Translations under genes and position numbers: made by a program
The notes under the pieces: generated by a model
Told to the model about the DNA's origin: nothing
Seen by the model: the letters and a program-made list of their open reading frames with translations, nothing else
The model's database searches: none
Shown here: positions 1 through 11,251 of the stretch, piece by piece
How positions within the stretch are numbered: position 1 is the first letter of the stretch
How the letters are laid out: each line of letters begins with the position of its first letter
DNA from: Xanthoparmelia taractica
Taxonomy: Eukaryota > Ascomycota > Lecanoromycetes > Lecanorales > Parmeliaceae
Length of the DNA stretch: 64,000 bases
Direction of reading: 5' to 3'
Assembly: GCA_033085395.1 (NCBI GenBank)
Contig: JANQBS010000027.1
Span: forward strand, 124,001 to 188,000

Positions 1-1887
1 AGGTGTCGACTGCGCCGACGGGTGAGGGCGCTTTTGCCCAATACGCTTTCTTGAAGCAGGACTTATCTTTGAAGGCTCCTCGTTATCAGTATCGGAATCA
101 ACTGAAATTGGAGCCAGGTTTCTGCTGGTCGTGGGCGTCACAGGCATTTCACCGAAAAATGTAGAGGACCGGGCCTTTCGGCTTGGGTTGTTGGCTGCAG
201 TAACCGTCACGAGTGGGTGTAAACCCTCCATGATTTCCCGGAATTCAAGAGATGCGTTATGCCAATCTCTCTGGAGAGGACAGTCCTGGAATCCTCCATC
301 AAAATGTCTTGTCAACTCAAATTCAAACTTGAGTAGTTCGCCATAGAGTCTAGCTGGAAGGTTGCCGTCGAGTGGCTCAGGCAATTGTCGAAGCTTTTCT
401 TTGATAGAGATGGCTTTTCGCTCTACCTGTTCTCTAATGTGAGGTAGACTAGGAATCTACCGTTAGTCCTGGTTCAAGCCGTCAATGAGAGAAGCAGACC
501 TTGTGCGAATCTGTTCGGTCAACTTTTGCGAGAGCGCCGTCACCAGCTTTGACGTGCCAAAGTGATCCTCGTATTTGCTCAGCATCGTAGACCATGGCTC
601 CTCCTTACTGAAGTACGCATTTTCCTCTCGCCTAGCCGTAGCGTTACTGACTGTGGTATCGGGGTTGTTCTTGACGACATAGTAACCGAAACCCAGTGCG
701 TATCGTTCTCCACTCAAAATCTGATCCCACTGTTCGAACGATTCCCCCTTCTGGAACCTATCGGGTTTCGTAATGACTAAATAGGAGGTAAGCTTACAGG
801 ATCAGGACCACAAGAGAGGGTCGTACCTCCAATGGTCCTTTCGCGTGCACCTTTGACTTCTCGGATTAGTCGAGAGGCGCTGGAGTTAGCCGGGTCATCT
901 GTCATGGGTATGGCAAGCAAATTAATGCAGTCGCTAGTACTAATATACTCTTTTACCAGGTTCTTAACAAGTGTGACCAGATATTCTTCATGAGCGACCT
1001 CCGAGACGTTGATCACTCCTGGAAGATCATAGAATGAGAGGTTCGGAAGGCCGGGACCTGAGATATCGAGTTGAATAACGTTCGGAGAAAATTTTACTTT
1101 GAGATTGTCTCGCGGCAAGGTCAGTCCTAACTTGTACTCCTCGTGAGCATTGCCAATGTTCAATATTGCCAGCTGAGCTCGGTAAAGGGCGTCCTCGACC
1201 TGGGCCTTGGAGGTTAGAGTAGCGAAGAGAAACTTGTCAGCTCGATCTTGAGCTATCCACGGACCCAATGGGCGGGTTCTCGTGGCGCGTTCAAGTAGCT
1301 CGCTATCGTGATGATACCTTGTAATGAGTGTGATCTTGCAGATCCACTGAGAATTTGTCTCAGAGTTCTCAACGAGGTTTATTTCTAAGGGGCAGCGCGT
1401 GCAGGTACCGGCATGACGGGGGACCTTGATCTCGCTAATACCTTCGATAAGGGAGCTCTTTCCGGTGCTCTGATCTCCAACGACAACAATTTTGGGAAGC
1501 GGTAAGCCGAGAATTTCGACACCAAGGTCGCGGAGCGTTTGGATCGCTTGGACAAGAGACTTTACACCTCGGCCAAGCACATGTAAGCCTCCAGCAGTAT
1601 CGACAGGTGTGACGCTCCGAGAAACATCATTTCGCCCTCCGACGTTGGAAGCTTCAATGCGGCCTACAAGTTTTGTGAGATGTTGCCAAGTATGGAGTCT
1701 TCAGAGATCAGAACTTACCAGTCTTCTTGTGCTCATGGTTCGTATGGTACCCCTCGTCCACAAGACCATCGACCATAGTAATATCATAGTCCATGGCAAC
1801 AGTATCGCCCGAGCTGATAGGATGGACCTCCCTTTGCTCGGTAGTCGCCAAATTCGTGGGCAATTTCTGCGATTTTGGGCGCGCCAT
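1..1887 (-). CDS. Mx-like dynamin family GTPase, 3' end off the window
   Basis: Large self-assembling GTPase of the dynamin/Mx type that fungi carry besides Vps1, Dnm1 and Mgm1. Exons in reading order are 1719-1887, 827-1663, 500-776 and 448-1; introns of 55, 50 and 51 bp have GT..AG ends, and the last has a clear GACTAAC branch site. The N-terminus is about 75 residues of low-complexity polar sequence, then the GTPase domain: P-loop GDQSTGKSS, switch threonine in AGTCTRCPLEI, DLPG, and TKPD, whose codons cross an intron. The stalk region follows (EREQ-type helices, YGELLKFEF). The frame is open to base 1, so the C-terminus and any GTPase effector domain lie outside. The start at 1887 is the ATG that keeps the first exon in frame with the conserved GTPase exon. 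Family call is firm; cellular role (membrane remodelling, or an expanded fungal Mx-like clade) is inference. Confidence 0.88.
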
Positions 1888-3369
1888 GTGTATGGGCTAA
1901 TGGTGACTGAAGTATCTGGCTGTAGTATTACAATGTCAGTAATCTCAAGAATCATAAGATCGATCTGTTTCCGATGCTCATAAAAGGCTACATGAAAGCT
2001 GAGCGGAAAGGAAAGGCGTGTAACGCAACTCGACAATGCGATACGTGATGATGAAGCTCTCGGTACCGGGCCAATGACGTTAAGAAGAGAGCAGCAACGT
2101 ACGAGCTCTATGTTGGAATAGAGGACTTTGAGTAACTAGGGAGGAAGCAAGAGCGACGAAGCATGTACAGCAGCGATATAGGCCAAGGTGGTTCAAGCTA
2201 TGATATCCTTCAAGGATGAGGTGCTCTGTGGGGTGGAAGATGTTGAGTGAAAGTGAGGTTTGGAAAATTAAATGAACTCACTTCTGAAATCGATTTGCAA
2301 AAGTTCAACAGAATCGCCAGGAAGCATAAATTATTGATACGAATCAAGATTGTTGGCTTAATTGATGGACCTCAGGAAGCAGGGCATGCATTCTTCCTTT
2401 TATACCCATATTCTCCCTCCTTCTCGCTCTTCCATGACCCCAACTAGACAACCTCATCCCACCGGTCACGTCCAGAAAGCGCGTTCTTCAACCCATCTGA
2501 TGCATCAGCGCGTCCTCGCCCCATGCCCCTCAATTTCAGTCTCGCACCAATGGCAGAATCCCAAGCTTTTCAACTTGCTGGTGTCGCGAGAACTTTGCAA
2601 CTTCTGCCAGTGCTCAGCGGTATAAATGCGAACAATGTGCCAAGCTTCCACCCTAGAAAGGACGTTCGCTTACCAAATTTCTGTGAACCTTTTAATCCAA
2701 GTTGTGAGAAGCTGTATCTATCAACAGAATGATGGGCATCAAGACTTGCATTAGATGAGACATGAGTGGGGTAAAAGCCGAGAGTTCATTTTACAGTGTG
2801 CTACAGCCTGTGGGAGAATTTCCGTGTGTTGGTAGATTCGAACTGTAAGGTGTCGTTATCACAGCGCTTTGATGCATTTTCATGCTCCACAATGACTTTT
2901 TAGTGAAACAGCGGATGCAACGAGCCCAACCGAAGCCGAAGCGCCAAAGCTCACAGATGCTTTTTTTGAGAAAAGCTCCCACTCGTTGCCTTCTAGGTAC
3001 GTCTTCTATTCTTCTCACCATTGCAAATACGGTGTCAATGTTGTACATGTTTGTGTGAGCCACTCCTCAGCCTATCTCTTGCGCTTGCTCACTTCATGCA
3101 CTGGGAATATGGACGCGTTGCCGGTATCCTCCTTCAATCCATTCGACGCGTATCCATGCTTCAACATCATCGATAGGTCAAGCCCTTCGCATGGCTGGTC
3201 TGGCCTCGGGCTTGGTTCTCTCAGGAAGATAAATCCCTGGACTCGTCTTACAGCGCCGAAAGAATGTACTTGGGGATGGACTCTGTATCGCATTACTGAT
3301 CAACAATCAGTGTGCCCAACGTTCTTGTCAGCCCAAAGCGAAGGGAAGCGAAAATTGTTATACCTCACA
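1888..3369. other. Intergenic region, no gene seen
   Basis: About 1.5 kb upstream of the dynamin gene and downstream of COX15. Short open frames occur on both strands (the longest, at 2986-3429, has 147 codons), but none shows a recognisable domain, splice-linked continuation or plausible composition. I see no tRNA or repeat. Confidence 0.5.
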
Positions 3370-4963
3370 TCAGGACACTGCGGCCTTCTGTTTTGCGCTA
3401 GAAGCCTTGATCTGTGTATATATGGGTAGATTTGCTTGAATCGGCCTCTTCGGTGTCATTTTAGCTATTGCGAGTGTATTTGCCAGGAGCGTTGAGACCC
3501 GTCGATTGGGCAGCCAAGACCTACTTCCCAGTATGAGGACGTAAGACAGTAGCGCTAGACTTCCCGCTTGGTGTGCTGATGCTAACGGCAGCGGGACCAG
3601 ATAGATCAGAGTGCTGATGCCTAAGACTACTTGTAGGAATACGAATCCCACAACCCCATGAATTCCTTTCCTGGCAGGGACAGGCAGAGTGGTCCGGACT
3701 CTGCGAGAAAATCTAGAGTAGGCCCATAATGCCATCACGGATGTAAAGGTCGTAGTTGCCAGTATCCGATGGTCTAGCTGCACCAAAGACGGATTCTCGA
3801 GTGGGTTGCGCCACCAGATATCACTGTTGTCAGGTGTGTGCGAGTAGAAGTCGGAGAAAAGTTCCGACTTTGGAGGCGTCAATCCGACTCCCATATAAGG
3901 AAACTCATTGTATATCAGGCCTGCATCGAGACCAGCAACTAGGCCTCCAGACATGGCAGTAATGAAAACCAGCACGGCAAGCGCGCCCACAGACGATCTA
4001 AAAATGCGAAGTTTTGGGCTTCTCAGCCTTCGAAGATTGACCTCTGCCAGCTTTGGATTGCCCATGAGCTTATGGGTACGGAGGATAGACAAGCCGTTCC
4101 AAAGCATAGCGGAGTAGCATAGAAAGGCGGTGCCTAGGTGCGCAACAAGTCGATACTGGCTTACTCGCGGGTGGCTTCCTGTAGCGAATAAATCATCCTT
4201 GAGCCCAGATTTGACCATCCACCAGCCAAGCACCCCTTGAAAGCCTATGAGACCCGCAATGCCTGTGATCCTTAATGCCATTGGTCCTGAGACTTTCCCT
4301 CGTGCAATGAAGTATAACGCTGGGATAGCGAATGACAATCCAACAAATCGGCCCCAGAGCCTGTGTGTCCATTCCATGTAGTAGATCGACTTGAATTCTG
4401 ATAAAGTCATATTCGGATTGAGCATTTTGAACTCTGGAGAGGATCGGTACTTGTTGAACTCCGACTCCCAATGGTCTTCGCTTGTTGGCGGCAAGCTGCC
4501 CGTTACAGGCTTCCATTCTGTAATACTTAAGCTTTGAAAGATTAGCTCATTGCCAACCAGCGGAGGACAGTGCAGAATACCCAGACTCTGTTAGCCGTGT
4601 CAGACCTCCGAACACCACAAGCCCAAACACGCTTGCGGCGCTTCCCAGAAGCCAATACGCCACTGACTTCTCGCTTGTCTTGGGGAAGAAGCCCGGTTTC
4701 ATATTCTTTGCATTCTGTCCGAGTGACTTGCCTAAAAGCGACAAGGGCGACGACGAGCCGAGTTCTGGGGTAACGGCTCCCGAAGTCGCTGACGACTCTC
4801 GTCTTGTACTAGTCTCGAATGCCCTTATATATTTGGGAGATGCTGCCTTGAAGAGGTTAGTTTGAGTCGCCACGCAAGGGACACATCGATGGTGCGAGCA
4901 CTGAAAAATGGGCCTGTGGAACCTGAGAGCAGTCCGTCGCAAAGCAGACAGTGAGGAAGCCAT
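3370..4963 (-). CDS. COX15: Heme A synthase, cytochrome oxidase assembly factor COX15
   Basis: Inner-mitochondrial-membrane enzyme that oxidises heme O to heme A for cytochrome c oxidase. Two exons, 4581-4963 and 3370-4531, separated by a 49 bp GT..AG intron, encode 514 residues, close to the usual length. The start at 4963 gives an Arg/Ser-rich mitochondrial presequence; the open frame continues upstream of it, but that part lacks a better start. The intron sits within the first transmembrane segment region (GGLTRLTESG, then LSITEWKPVTG). Conserved histidines expected to bind heme are visible in MEWTHRLWGR, LVAHLGTA, LDHRILA and SAHQAGSL, spread over about eight hydrophobic helices. It is divergent from the E1 beta gene, with 220 bp between the two starts, so the two mitochondrial genes may share a promoter. 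Family assignment is strong. Confidence 0.95.
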
Positions 4964-5183
4964 CAGATCCCTTTGCTTTGTAGTGGTGTCGAATTGATAC
5001 TCGCTCCTAGGATGGAGATCCTTGTCGTCCTTTCTAATGCCGACGGAAAGCGCGATGGCTAAAGCCGTGTCTATCCCCACTTCAAATATCACACTCGAGA
5101 CATTCTCGTCAGCATCAGTCCCTACTGCCTTTTTGCCAGGAGCCAATCTCTTGTAACATGGAACTGATACTGCAACGATAACG
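4964..5183. promoter_or_regulatory. Shared divergent promoter, COX15 / BCKDHB
   Basis: The 220 bp between the COX15 start (-) and the E1 beta start (+) must hold both 5' ends. I see no unambiguous TATA element. Both products are mitochondrial, so co-regulation is plausible but is inference only. Confidence 0.4.
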
Positions 5184-6460
5184 ATGCGTGTCTCATTGAA
5201 GCCATCGAGGTATTACACCCAATTACAGTGGCACAAAAGACATGCCTCTCCTCCCCATCACTACTCAACTCTTCCTCCAAGCGCCCATCTAAACGTCCCA
5301 ATAGACTACTCCTCGCATCCTCTCCTCCATCATAGTCCGTCTTCACTCCGTGCCAACCCGTCTTATCCCAGAAACTCTTCCTTTACTCGCCAGAACCTCT
5401 TCCAAGCTATCAATGGCGCCCTCAAGCATTCTCTCCGCACCGATGAACGCACCCTGGTGTTTGGCGAAGATGTCGCCTTTGGGGGTGTCTTCCGCTGCAG
5501 TATGGACCTCGCTACTGAATTTGGCCCAGAACGAGTTTTCAACACGCCCTTGAGCGAACAAGGGATTGTTGGCTTCGCAATTGGATGCGCGGCGCAGGGA
5601 ATGAAGCCGATTGCAGAGATTCAATTTGCGGACTATGTGTATCCAGCATTTGACCAGCTGGTCAATGAAGCGGCGAAATGGAGATATAGGGAGGGAGACA
5701 CTGGGGGCCACATCGGAGGTTTGGTGGTCAGGATGCCTTGTGGGAGCGTTGGACACGGGGCTTTGTATGTAGATGGTGTCTCTATTAGTCTACATAGCTT
5801 TGCTGATCAAGAACAAGATATCATTCCCAGTCCCCCGAGGCTTTGTTCACGCATGTCCCCGGTCTACGAGTCGTGCTGCCTCGTTCACCTGCCCAAGCTA
5901 AGGGGCTCCTGCTTGCTTCCATTGCCTGCAATGACCCTGTTATCTTCCTTGAGCCTAAGATTTTGTATCGTGCGGCAGTGGAGCAAGTCCCTACAGAAGC
6001 ATACGAGATCCCTTTATCGCAAGCTGAGGTTGTGAAAGAAGGCAAAGACGTGACTATAGTCTCTTACGGACAGCCTCTGTATCTGTGCTCATTGGCGATT
6101 GCAGCAGCAGAGAAAGATTTCGATATAAGTGTTGAATTACTGGACCTCCAGACCCTTTATCCTTGGGACAGACAGACGGTGTTGCAGAGTGTGGAAAAAA
6201 CAGGACGTGCGATTGTTGTGCATGAGAGCATGATCAACGCAGGTGTAGGAGCTGAGGTTGCAGCTTCTATACAAGAAGGTGCCTTCCTGCACTTGGAGGC
6301 TCCAGTCCAACGGCTTGGAGGATGGGCCACCCACATGGGGCTAGCTTTTGAGAGCTTCAACATTCCAGATGTCACGAGTAAGCTCTTACGCTAGGTCAGG
6401 AACCGTTGCTGACAGCTATTAGGAATATACGATGCAATCAAAAGAACGATAAGATTCTGA
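5184..6460 (+). CDS. BCKDHB: Branched-chain 2-oxoacid dehydrogenase E1 beta subunit
   Basis: Beta subunit of the thiamine-diphosphate E1 component that decarboxylates the keto acids of Leu, Ile and Val in the mitochondrial matrix. Exons 5184-5764, 5818-6377 and 6423-6460 encode 392 residues, typical of the family. The N-terminal 65 residues are Ser/Arg/His-rich with few acids, as in a mitochondrial presequence. Then come the transketolase pyrimidine-type domain (VFGEDVAFGGVFRCS, TPLSEQGIVGFAIG, EIQFADYVYPAFDQ) and the transketolase C domain (VSYGQPLYLC, LLDLQTLYPWD, VVHES). The first splice junction restores the conserved GALYHSQSPEA motif and the last adds RIYDAIKRTI before the stop. The partner E1 alpha gene is not in this window. 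FGG at the phosphate-binding loop and the C-terminal motif favour the branched-chain enzyme over pyruvate dehydrogenase E1 beta. Confidence 0.93.
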
Positions 6461-7332
6461 TGCGTTCTGTTTCGTGCTTCCAGGCTAAATGGATCTCAAT
6501 CCCAATTGCGCCTGCCCAAATGATGCGCAATTCGCACGTCCTACACCGCTTGTTACTACCAGTAGAAGTCTCTACCAAAGCCAGCAACAACTTTCTATAC
6601 AGATTCGAAAGCAATTTCCCCTTGGAAAGACGAACAAAGAAGGCCGTGTTAGCTGCGAGTGAAAGAGACAGCGAGGCTTTGGTGTCTATTTCCGGAAGAC
6701 AAAGAGTATTGCCGTTCATGGATACTGATCAAGGCTCTCTACAGAGCGAAACGAACTCTAGGCTTGCAGTAACTTAGAACACAAAGAAGAAACGACGAGG
6801 CTGGGATTCGATCTAAGAGCAAAGCCTACCGTCGAGTCATTGCCAGCTTACCTGAAACAGAGGACCGGGACTCAATACAACGCGCCCCAAATTGATGATC
6901 CTGAAACAATTTAGTGATGGGTGACAAAATGTTGAAGAGCATTAACACTGTAAAAGGACGCAGGTAGCCGAAGTACTGACAGGAATCTGACCGTAAACGT
7001 GACTATCGGAAAGGCGATTCAACCAGCCCCCCTCAACACACAAATCATGGTATTTAAGTTGTGAACTTTCCGCACATTACTTTCTTCCAACATCCACACC
7101 TGCACCTTTGCTTCGACTCTCAATCATTTTCCTTAAAGTACGGCAAAGCCAGTTCCACATTTCACAGACCAAACTAGATACTCAACCATCATCATACTAC
7201 ACGCACACTACCTGCTTGACGTGATCTTGAATCTCAGTACCAATAAGACTGATCGACAGCCAACCAGGTGTGAACGCGCACAAACGAGCTTTCCCTAACA
7301 CATAACCTTCATACATTTACAGTACCCTATCC
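6461..7332. promoter_or_regulatory. Intergenic region and promoter of the first coiled-coil gene
   Basis: About 0.9 kb. A TATTTAAG element lies at 7051-7058, followed by a long C/A- and C/T-rich leader to the ATG at 7333, a typical fungal promoter and 5' UTR look. The open frame at 6406-6777 overlaps the end of the E1 beta gene and has no recognisable content. Confidence 0.4.
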
Positions 7333-10071
7333 ATGGGCCAGCAGTATTCCAAAGCCCCTTCGGGCTTCATCCCGGATTTCCGCGACCCAGATATTCAGAA
7401 TGTAAGTAAAAAGAGGTCTATCAACTTTGACTTAGGTGTTGACCAGTATTCCAAGTACCTGCTTAATGAATGCGCCTACACTGGCTCTTTCATAGCATTG
7501 CTCCTCCTACTGAGCTGGTTGTATGGCCAGTCCGACTTCGAAAAACGCTTGGATCCTGTCGAAGCTGCCATTGAGGAGCGAGACGCTGCCATCAAGGAAC
7601 GCGATGACGCGCAATCTGCCTGGGCAGAAATGGGGACAAAGCATGAGCGAGTACTAGAAAAGCTCGTAAAGCTTCAAGACGAATATAGCAAGGCGTTCAA
7701 GGATCTACCATGGTTGAACAAACGAATCTTCGAAATCGCAGAAGAGAACAATGTCCAGCACAACGAGATAGAGCGGTTGAAATTGGTCGAACAGCAGCAT
7801 GAGGAGCTTCTGCATCAAGTCTCTAGATACGGAATGGCGGCGAAGCGACCAGAATATTACCAGCAGAGGTCCGAGAACGTCCAGAGAGAGCTCGAGATTT
7901 CGAACAACCTGCTTCATAGGTCTCAGATATGCGTAAAGGCTCTCGAGGATAGGTTCAGTGCTCAGCGTGAAAAGGCGAATAGAGAGATCGATTATCTGCG
8001 AGCTCGAATCAAGAAAAATTCACGAAGCACGGCATACTGGGCAAAATTCCGTACAGCTAACCATGCCTTGGAGCCCAACCCCGCTTGGGGAGTTCGTTGT
8101 GCATGCACGGAGCCGGAGATCGCATATAGTTTAAAGGATCAAACCCCCAGAATTGTTGAGTTGGAGGCTACAGTCGCTGCACGCGATGCCACGATCACGC
8201 GTCTTCGAGCAAGCCATGGAAACGCCTTAAATAAATATACCGCCTCAGCGTCCAACGTCGCTAAGATTTCCCTTCCCTCAAAGGAAAATTCAATCTCCCT
8301 TACGACTACCGGGTCTCAACCCGCCACGACGACCCTCTTGCATGCTTGTGAGCAGCAATGCAAGAATCTTGAAAAACAGGTGGCAGATGACGCGAAGTTT
8401 ATAAGGGAGCTTCGCGAAGAGTGCCAAGAGTTGAGGGATGCGGCCTCGAATGAATCTACTCGAGATGCTGCAGAAATAGACGGCAAGGCCGGATTCGAAG
8501 CGGAACTAGCTGCAAAAGACGCAACTATCAAAGAACTTCGAGAGGACAATACTGCCAGGAACGCAGAGTTAGCCGCGAAGGAAGCGCAGCTTGTCAAACT
8601 TCGAGAGGAGAAGCGGTCAGCTGATGAGAATGCAGCAGCAGAGATATCGAACCTTGACGGGGAATTGTCAGATACTCGCAACGAGTTGGTGGATGCACGT
8701 GCAGTCGCTGCGGAGCGTGAGCGGGAATTAGGACAACAGAGGACTAGAGTTAACGAGTTGGAGACTGCTCAAGGCGCATTGGAAGACGCTATCAAGCAAA
8801 AGAATCGCGAAATCGATGAACTTGAGCAAGCGAACCAGGAGATTGCGGGGCAGCCAGCCCCAGAATCCGCGGAGACTCTGCAGCGTCTAAGAACAGCAAA
8901 CACCAATCTAGACGAGCTACGCCGCCAACATGCCGCATGCGAAGAGCAGTCGGAGACTCAGACTGTCAGAATCAGCGAGTTGGAGGCCGCTGGATGCAAG
9001 CTAGAGGCGACAACCAAGCTTAAAGACGACAAAATTGCAAGACTCGAGGAGCAGATCAACGCAGCCCCGACCGTCGCTTTCGTTGAGAGCCAACACCAAT
9101 CCCACAACGAGGCTATTAGCGAGAAAGATCGGGAGTACCAAGCGCTGTACGATCTCTATCAGCAGACCCTAGGCCGCCAGCAACTTGCCGAAGCCAAGCG
9201 TGATGAGAATATGCAGGCATTCAATTCAATGCAGCAGGACAACAATGCGAAGCAGCTAGAGCTGCAAAGATTGTGGACTGAATACACAAACCTTGGCAAT
9301 GTCCATACAAACTGCGATGGACGGATTGCTGATCTCACGAACCAACTTCGTCAAGGCGCTAATACACACACTGACCTACAAGTCGAGTATAATACTCAAG
9401 CAACAGAGCTCGATGAGATAACCCGCAATGCTCGTGAACTACGAAGCCAGGTCGCCAGATTACAGCAAGCAATTGCCAATCTCGAGCAGAAAAATTCTTC
9501 TGAGAGCGATTTCGAAGCATACCGCCTGGAAGGCGAGAACCGGGCTCGCCCAGTGTGGCAGGCAAACTTCGATCGCGAAATGTCTGCCCAGGCCCTGAAG
9601 CTCGAAACCACTCAGGGACTCGTCTTTAAGCTGGAGAGCCAACTCCAGCAAGTGAAGAATCAGGCCAATCCGCTGCGAGAAATGCAGCTTAAGGCGCGAG
9701 AGGATGCCGTCAAGTTGAGGGAAGACGCCCTCAAGTTTGGTGCGGACGACATGGACCACGACCAGCAGGGAGGCAATTCGAATCCCGAGATCAAGATCTT
9801 GGAGGGAAAACTAGCGGCAGCCAACAAGGAAGCGGGTGACGCTCGTGTTCGGAACCGTGGCATACAGAGCCAGCTGAACAAGGAGAGGAAAGAGCGCAAG
9901 GAGGAGAAGGAGAGACACGAGAGGGAGCTGAAGAAGGAGCAGGAGGACTCGATGAAAAGAAGCGACATTTTGAAGCTTCGTCTCGAGAAGGAGAACCCGC
10001 TCAGGGGTACCGTCAGCAAGCTCCAAAACGAGGTTGCTAGACTTTCGAAGGAGCTCAAGGAGCGGACTTGA
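7333..10071 (+). CDS. Long coiled-coil membrane-anchored protein, unknown function
   Basis: I do not recognise a named family. An open frame of 912 codons begins MGQQYSK, which fits an N-myristoylation signal (Gly2, Ser6). A single hydrophobic helix lies at residues 49-65 (FIALLLLLSWLYG). The rest is almost wholly Glu/Lys/Gln/Arg-rich with leucine heptads, a predicted long coiled coil, ending VARLSKELKERT. A strong donor GTAAGT at 7402 paired with an acceptor ending at 7446 would remove 45 bp in frame and leave 897 residues. The paralogue downstream has an intron at the same place, just before its membrane helix, which favours this. The layout of short head, membrane helix and rod suggests a tether or scaffold; that is inference. 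The tail of the downstream neighbour shares the VARLSKEL motif, so the two are probably a tandem duplication. Confidence 0.75.
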   Translation: MGQQYSKAPSGFIPDFRDPDIQNVSKKRSINFDLGVDQYSKYLLNECAYTGSFIALLLLLSWLYGQSDFEKRLDPVEAAIEERDAAIKERDDAQSAWAEMGTKHERVLEKLVKLQDEYSKAFKDLPWLNKRIFEIAEENNVQHNEIERLKLVEQQHEELLHQVSRYGMAAKRPEYYQQRSENVQRELEISNNLLHRSQICVKALEDRFSAQREKANREIDYLRARIKKNSRSTAYWAKFRTANHALEPNPAWGVRCACTEPEIAYSLKDQTPRIVELEATVAARDATITRLRASHGNALNKYTASASNVAKISLPSKENSISLTTTGSQPATTTLLHACEQQCKNLEKQVADDAKFIRELREECQELRDAASNESTRDAAEIDGKAGFEAELAAKDATIKELREDNTARNAELAAKEAQLVKLREEKRSADENAAAEISNLDGELSDTRNELVDARAVAAERERELGQQRTRVNELETAQGALEDAIKQKNREIDELEQANQEIAGQPAPESAETLQRLRTANTNLDELRRQHAACEEQSETQTVRISELEAAGCKLEATTKLKDDKIARLEEQINAAPTVAFVESQHQSHNEAISEKDREYQALYDLYQQTLGRQQLAEAKRDENMQAFNSMQQDNNAKQLELQRLWTEYTNLGNVHTNCDGRIADLTNQLRQGANTHTDLQVEYNTQATELDEITRNARELRSQVARLQQAIANLEQKNSSESDFEAYRLEGENRARPVWQANFDREMSAQALKLETTQGLVFKLESQLQQVKNQANPLREMQLKAREDAVKLREDALKFGADDMDHDQQGGNSNPEIKILEGKLAAANKEAGDARVRNRGIQSQLNKERKERKEEKERHERELKKEQEDSMKRSDILKLRLEKENPLRGTVSKLQNEVARLSKELKERT

Positions 10072-11251
10072 CGCGAGAATGATGAATAGTTATGGGGCCG
10101 CGGGTTTTCTTTTGCATCACAAAGGTGATGGCTAGATGTAAAGCTAGCGCTTATGTTCATAAGATATGGAATTCCATATTTTTGTACAACCGTTTCGGGT
10201 TTCGAGAGCATCGTGATGAGGAGATAAAGGTGCTCAAGAACCTGCATATCATTGACTATGAACAGTGATATTCTTCAGCCTAAGTGCCAAAGTATTGCTT
10301 GGAGGTTGGCTGAGCATGTCGACATACAGACAAGATAGCAGCGACATTCTGTCTGACCTGGTGCTGACCCGGTATTCAACAAGTTCACATCCCCCATACA
10401 TAACCATACGCTATGCCTTCTTGATTGAACCCACTCCCTAAGCTGACCTCTCCGCCAAAACTCCAATGAACGTTCTCTCGTATAAACCAGAAGATGCTTC
10501 AAACCGGCATTGTACGTAACTGACAAAGGAAAATAAATCTTCTATGGCCAAGACACGCATCAAACAACCTATAAATCGAGAACAACTACTTCCACGCTCA
10601 CACAACGATTTGGCAAGCCTTCTATGAAGCTAGATCTCCTTAGAATTACCGGAGACTAACACACAGGCTGCGAAACTGGGTGACATGCCCAAGGAACTGA
10701 TGTCCAAAACACCCTATCCCGGTTTAGCGCGATAGATAGTCGGGCACACTTAAGGTAGAGAAGGGTGCAGCAAAGGAAGGGGGGGAATTTGACGGTAGAG
10801 AACAAGGGTAGAGTCATTAGGAGCGGGGAAGTTGAAGTGTTGAGAGCAATGGTGTTGACGTCGAGCACAGCGAGAGTGAATTTCTGAATGATATCTCTTG
10901 ACCAGCCCCCTTTTTGTCAATACAACACACTCACTGTGCTGTATTTAGCACCCCTCTTTTTTTCACTCTCATTCTCTTCTTCTCGTTCATCTTCTACATC
11001 GTGCTGCTTATTTCCGACTCCACACCATACATTCTGAAGCAACTTACACTTATCACCATCATCAAGGAGCTACGAAGCTCATGAACTCTACCTTTAACGC
11101 ATACCCAAGTCTTCAGACCGTTGACTGTTAGAAGAAGCTGTGACATCTCGATAACACCGCGTCCATCTTTTCTTCCACTCCACACCTACACCCTGAGCCA
11201 CCAAGCCCTTGCTATATTCTGCCCCTGACAGCCACTTGTACTCTTGCCGAT
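10072..11251. promoter_or_regulatory. Intergenic region between the tandem coiled-coil genes
   Basis: About 1.2 kb without a supported gene. A TATTTAG element at 10942-10948 is followed by a C/T-rich tract to about 11000 and a C/A-rich leader to the ATG at 11252. This layout resembles that upstream of the first coiled-coil gene, as expected if the duplication carried its promoter. Confidence 0.4.

Noticed and set aside
2986..3429. 147-codon open frame on the plus strand downstream of COX15
   Set aside because: No motif, no codon or composition pattern of a protein, and it overlaps the COX15 3' end on the other strand.
4964..5146. N-terminal extension of the COX15 frame upstream of 4963
   Set aside because: The extension is acidic/polar and would mask the mitochondrial presequence that begins at the ATG at 4963.
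6406..6777. 123-codon frame after the E1 beta gene
   Set aside because: It overlaps the last exon in another frame and shows no family features.
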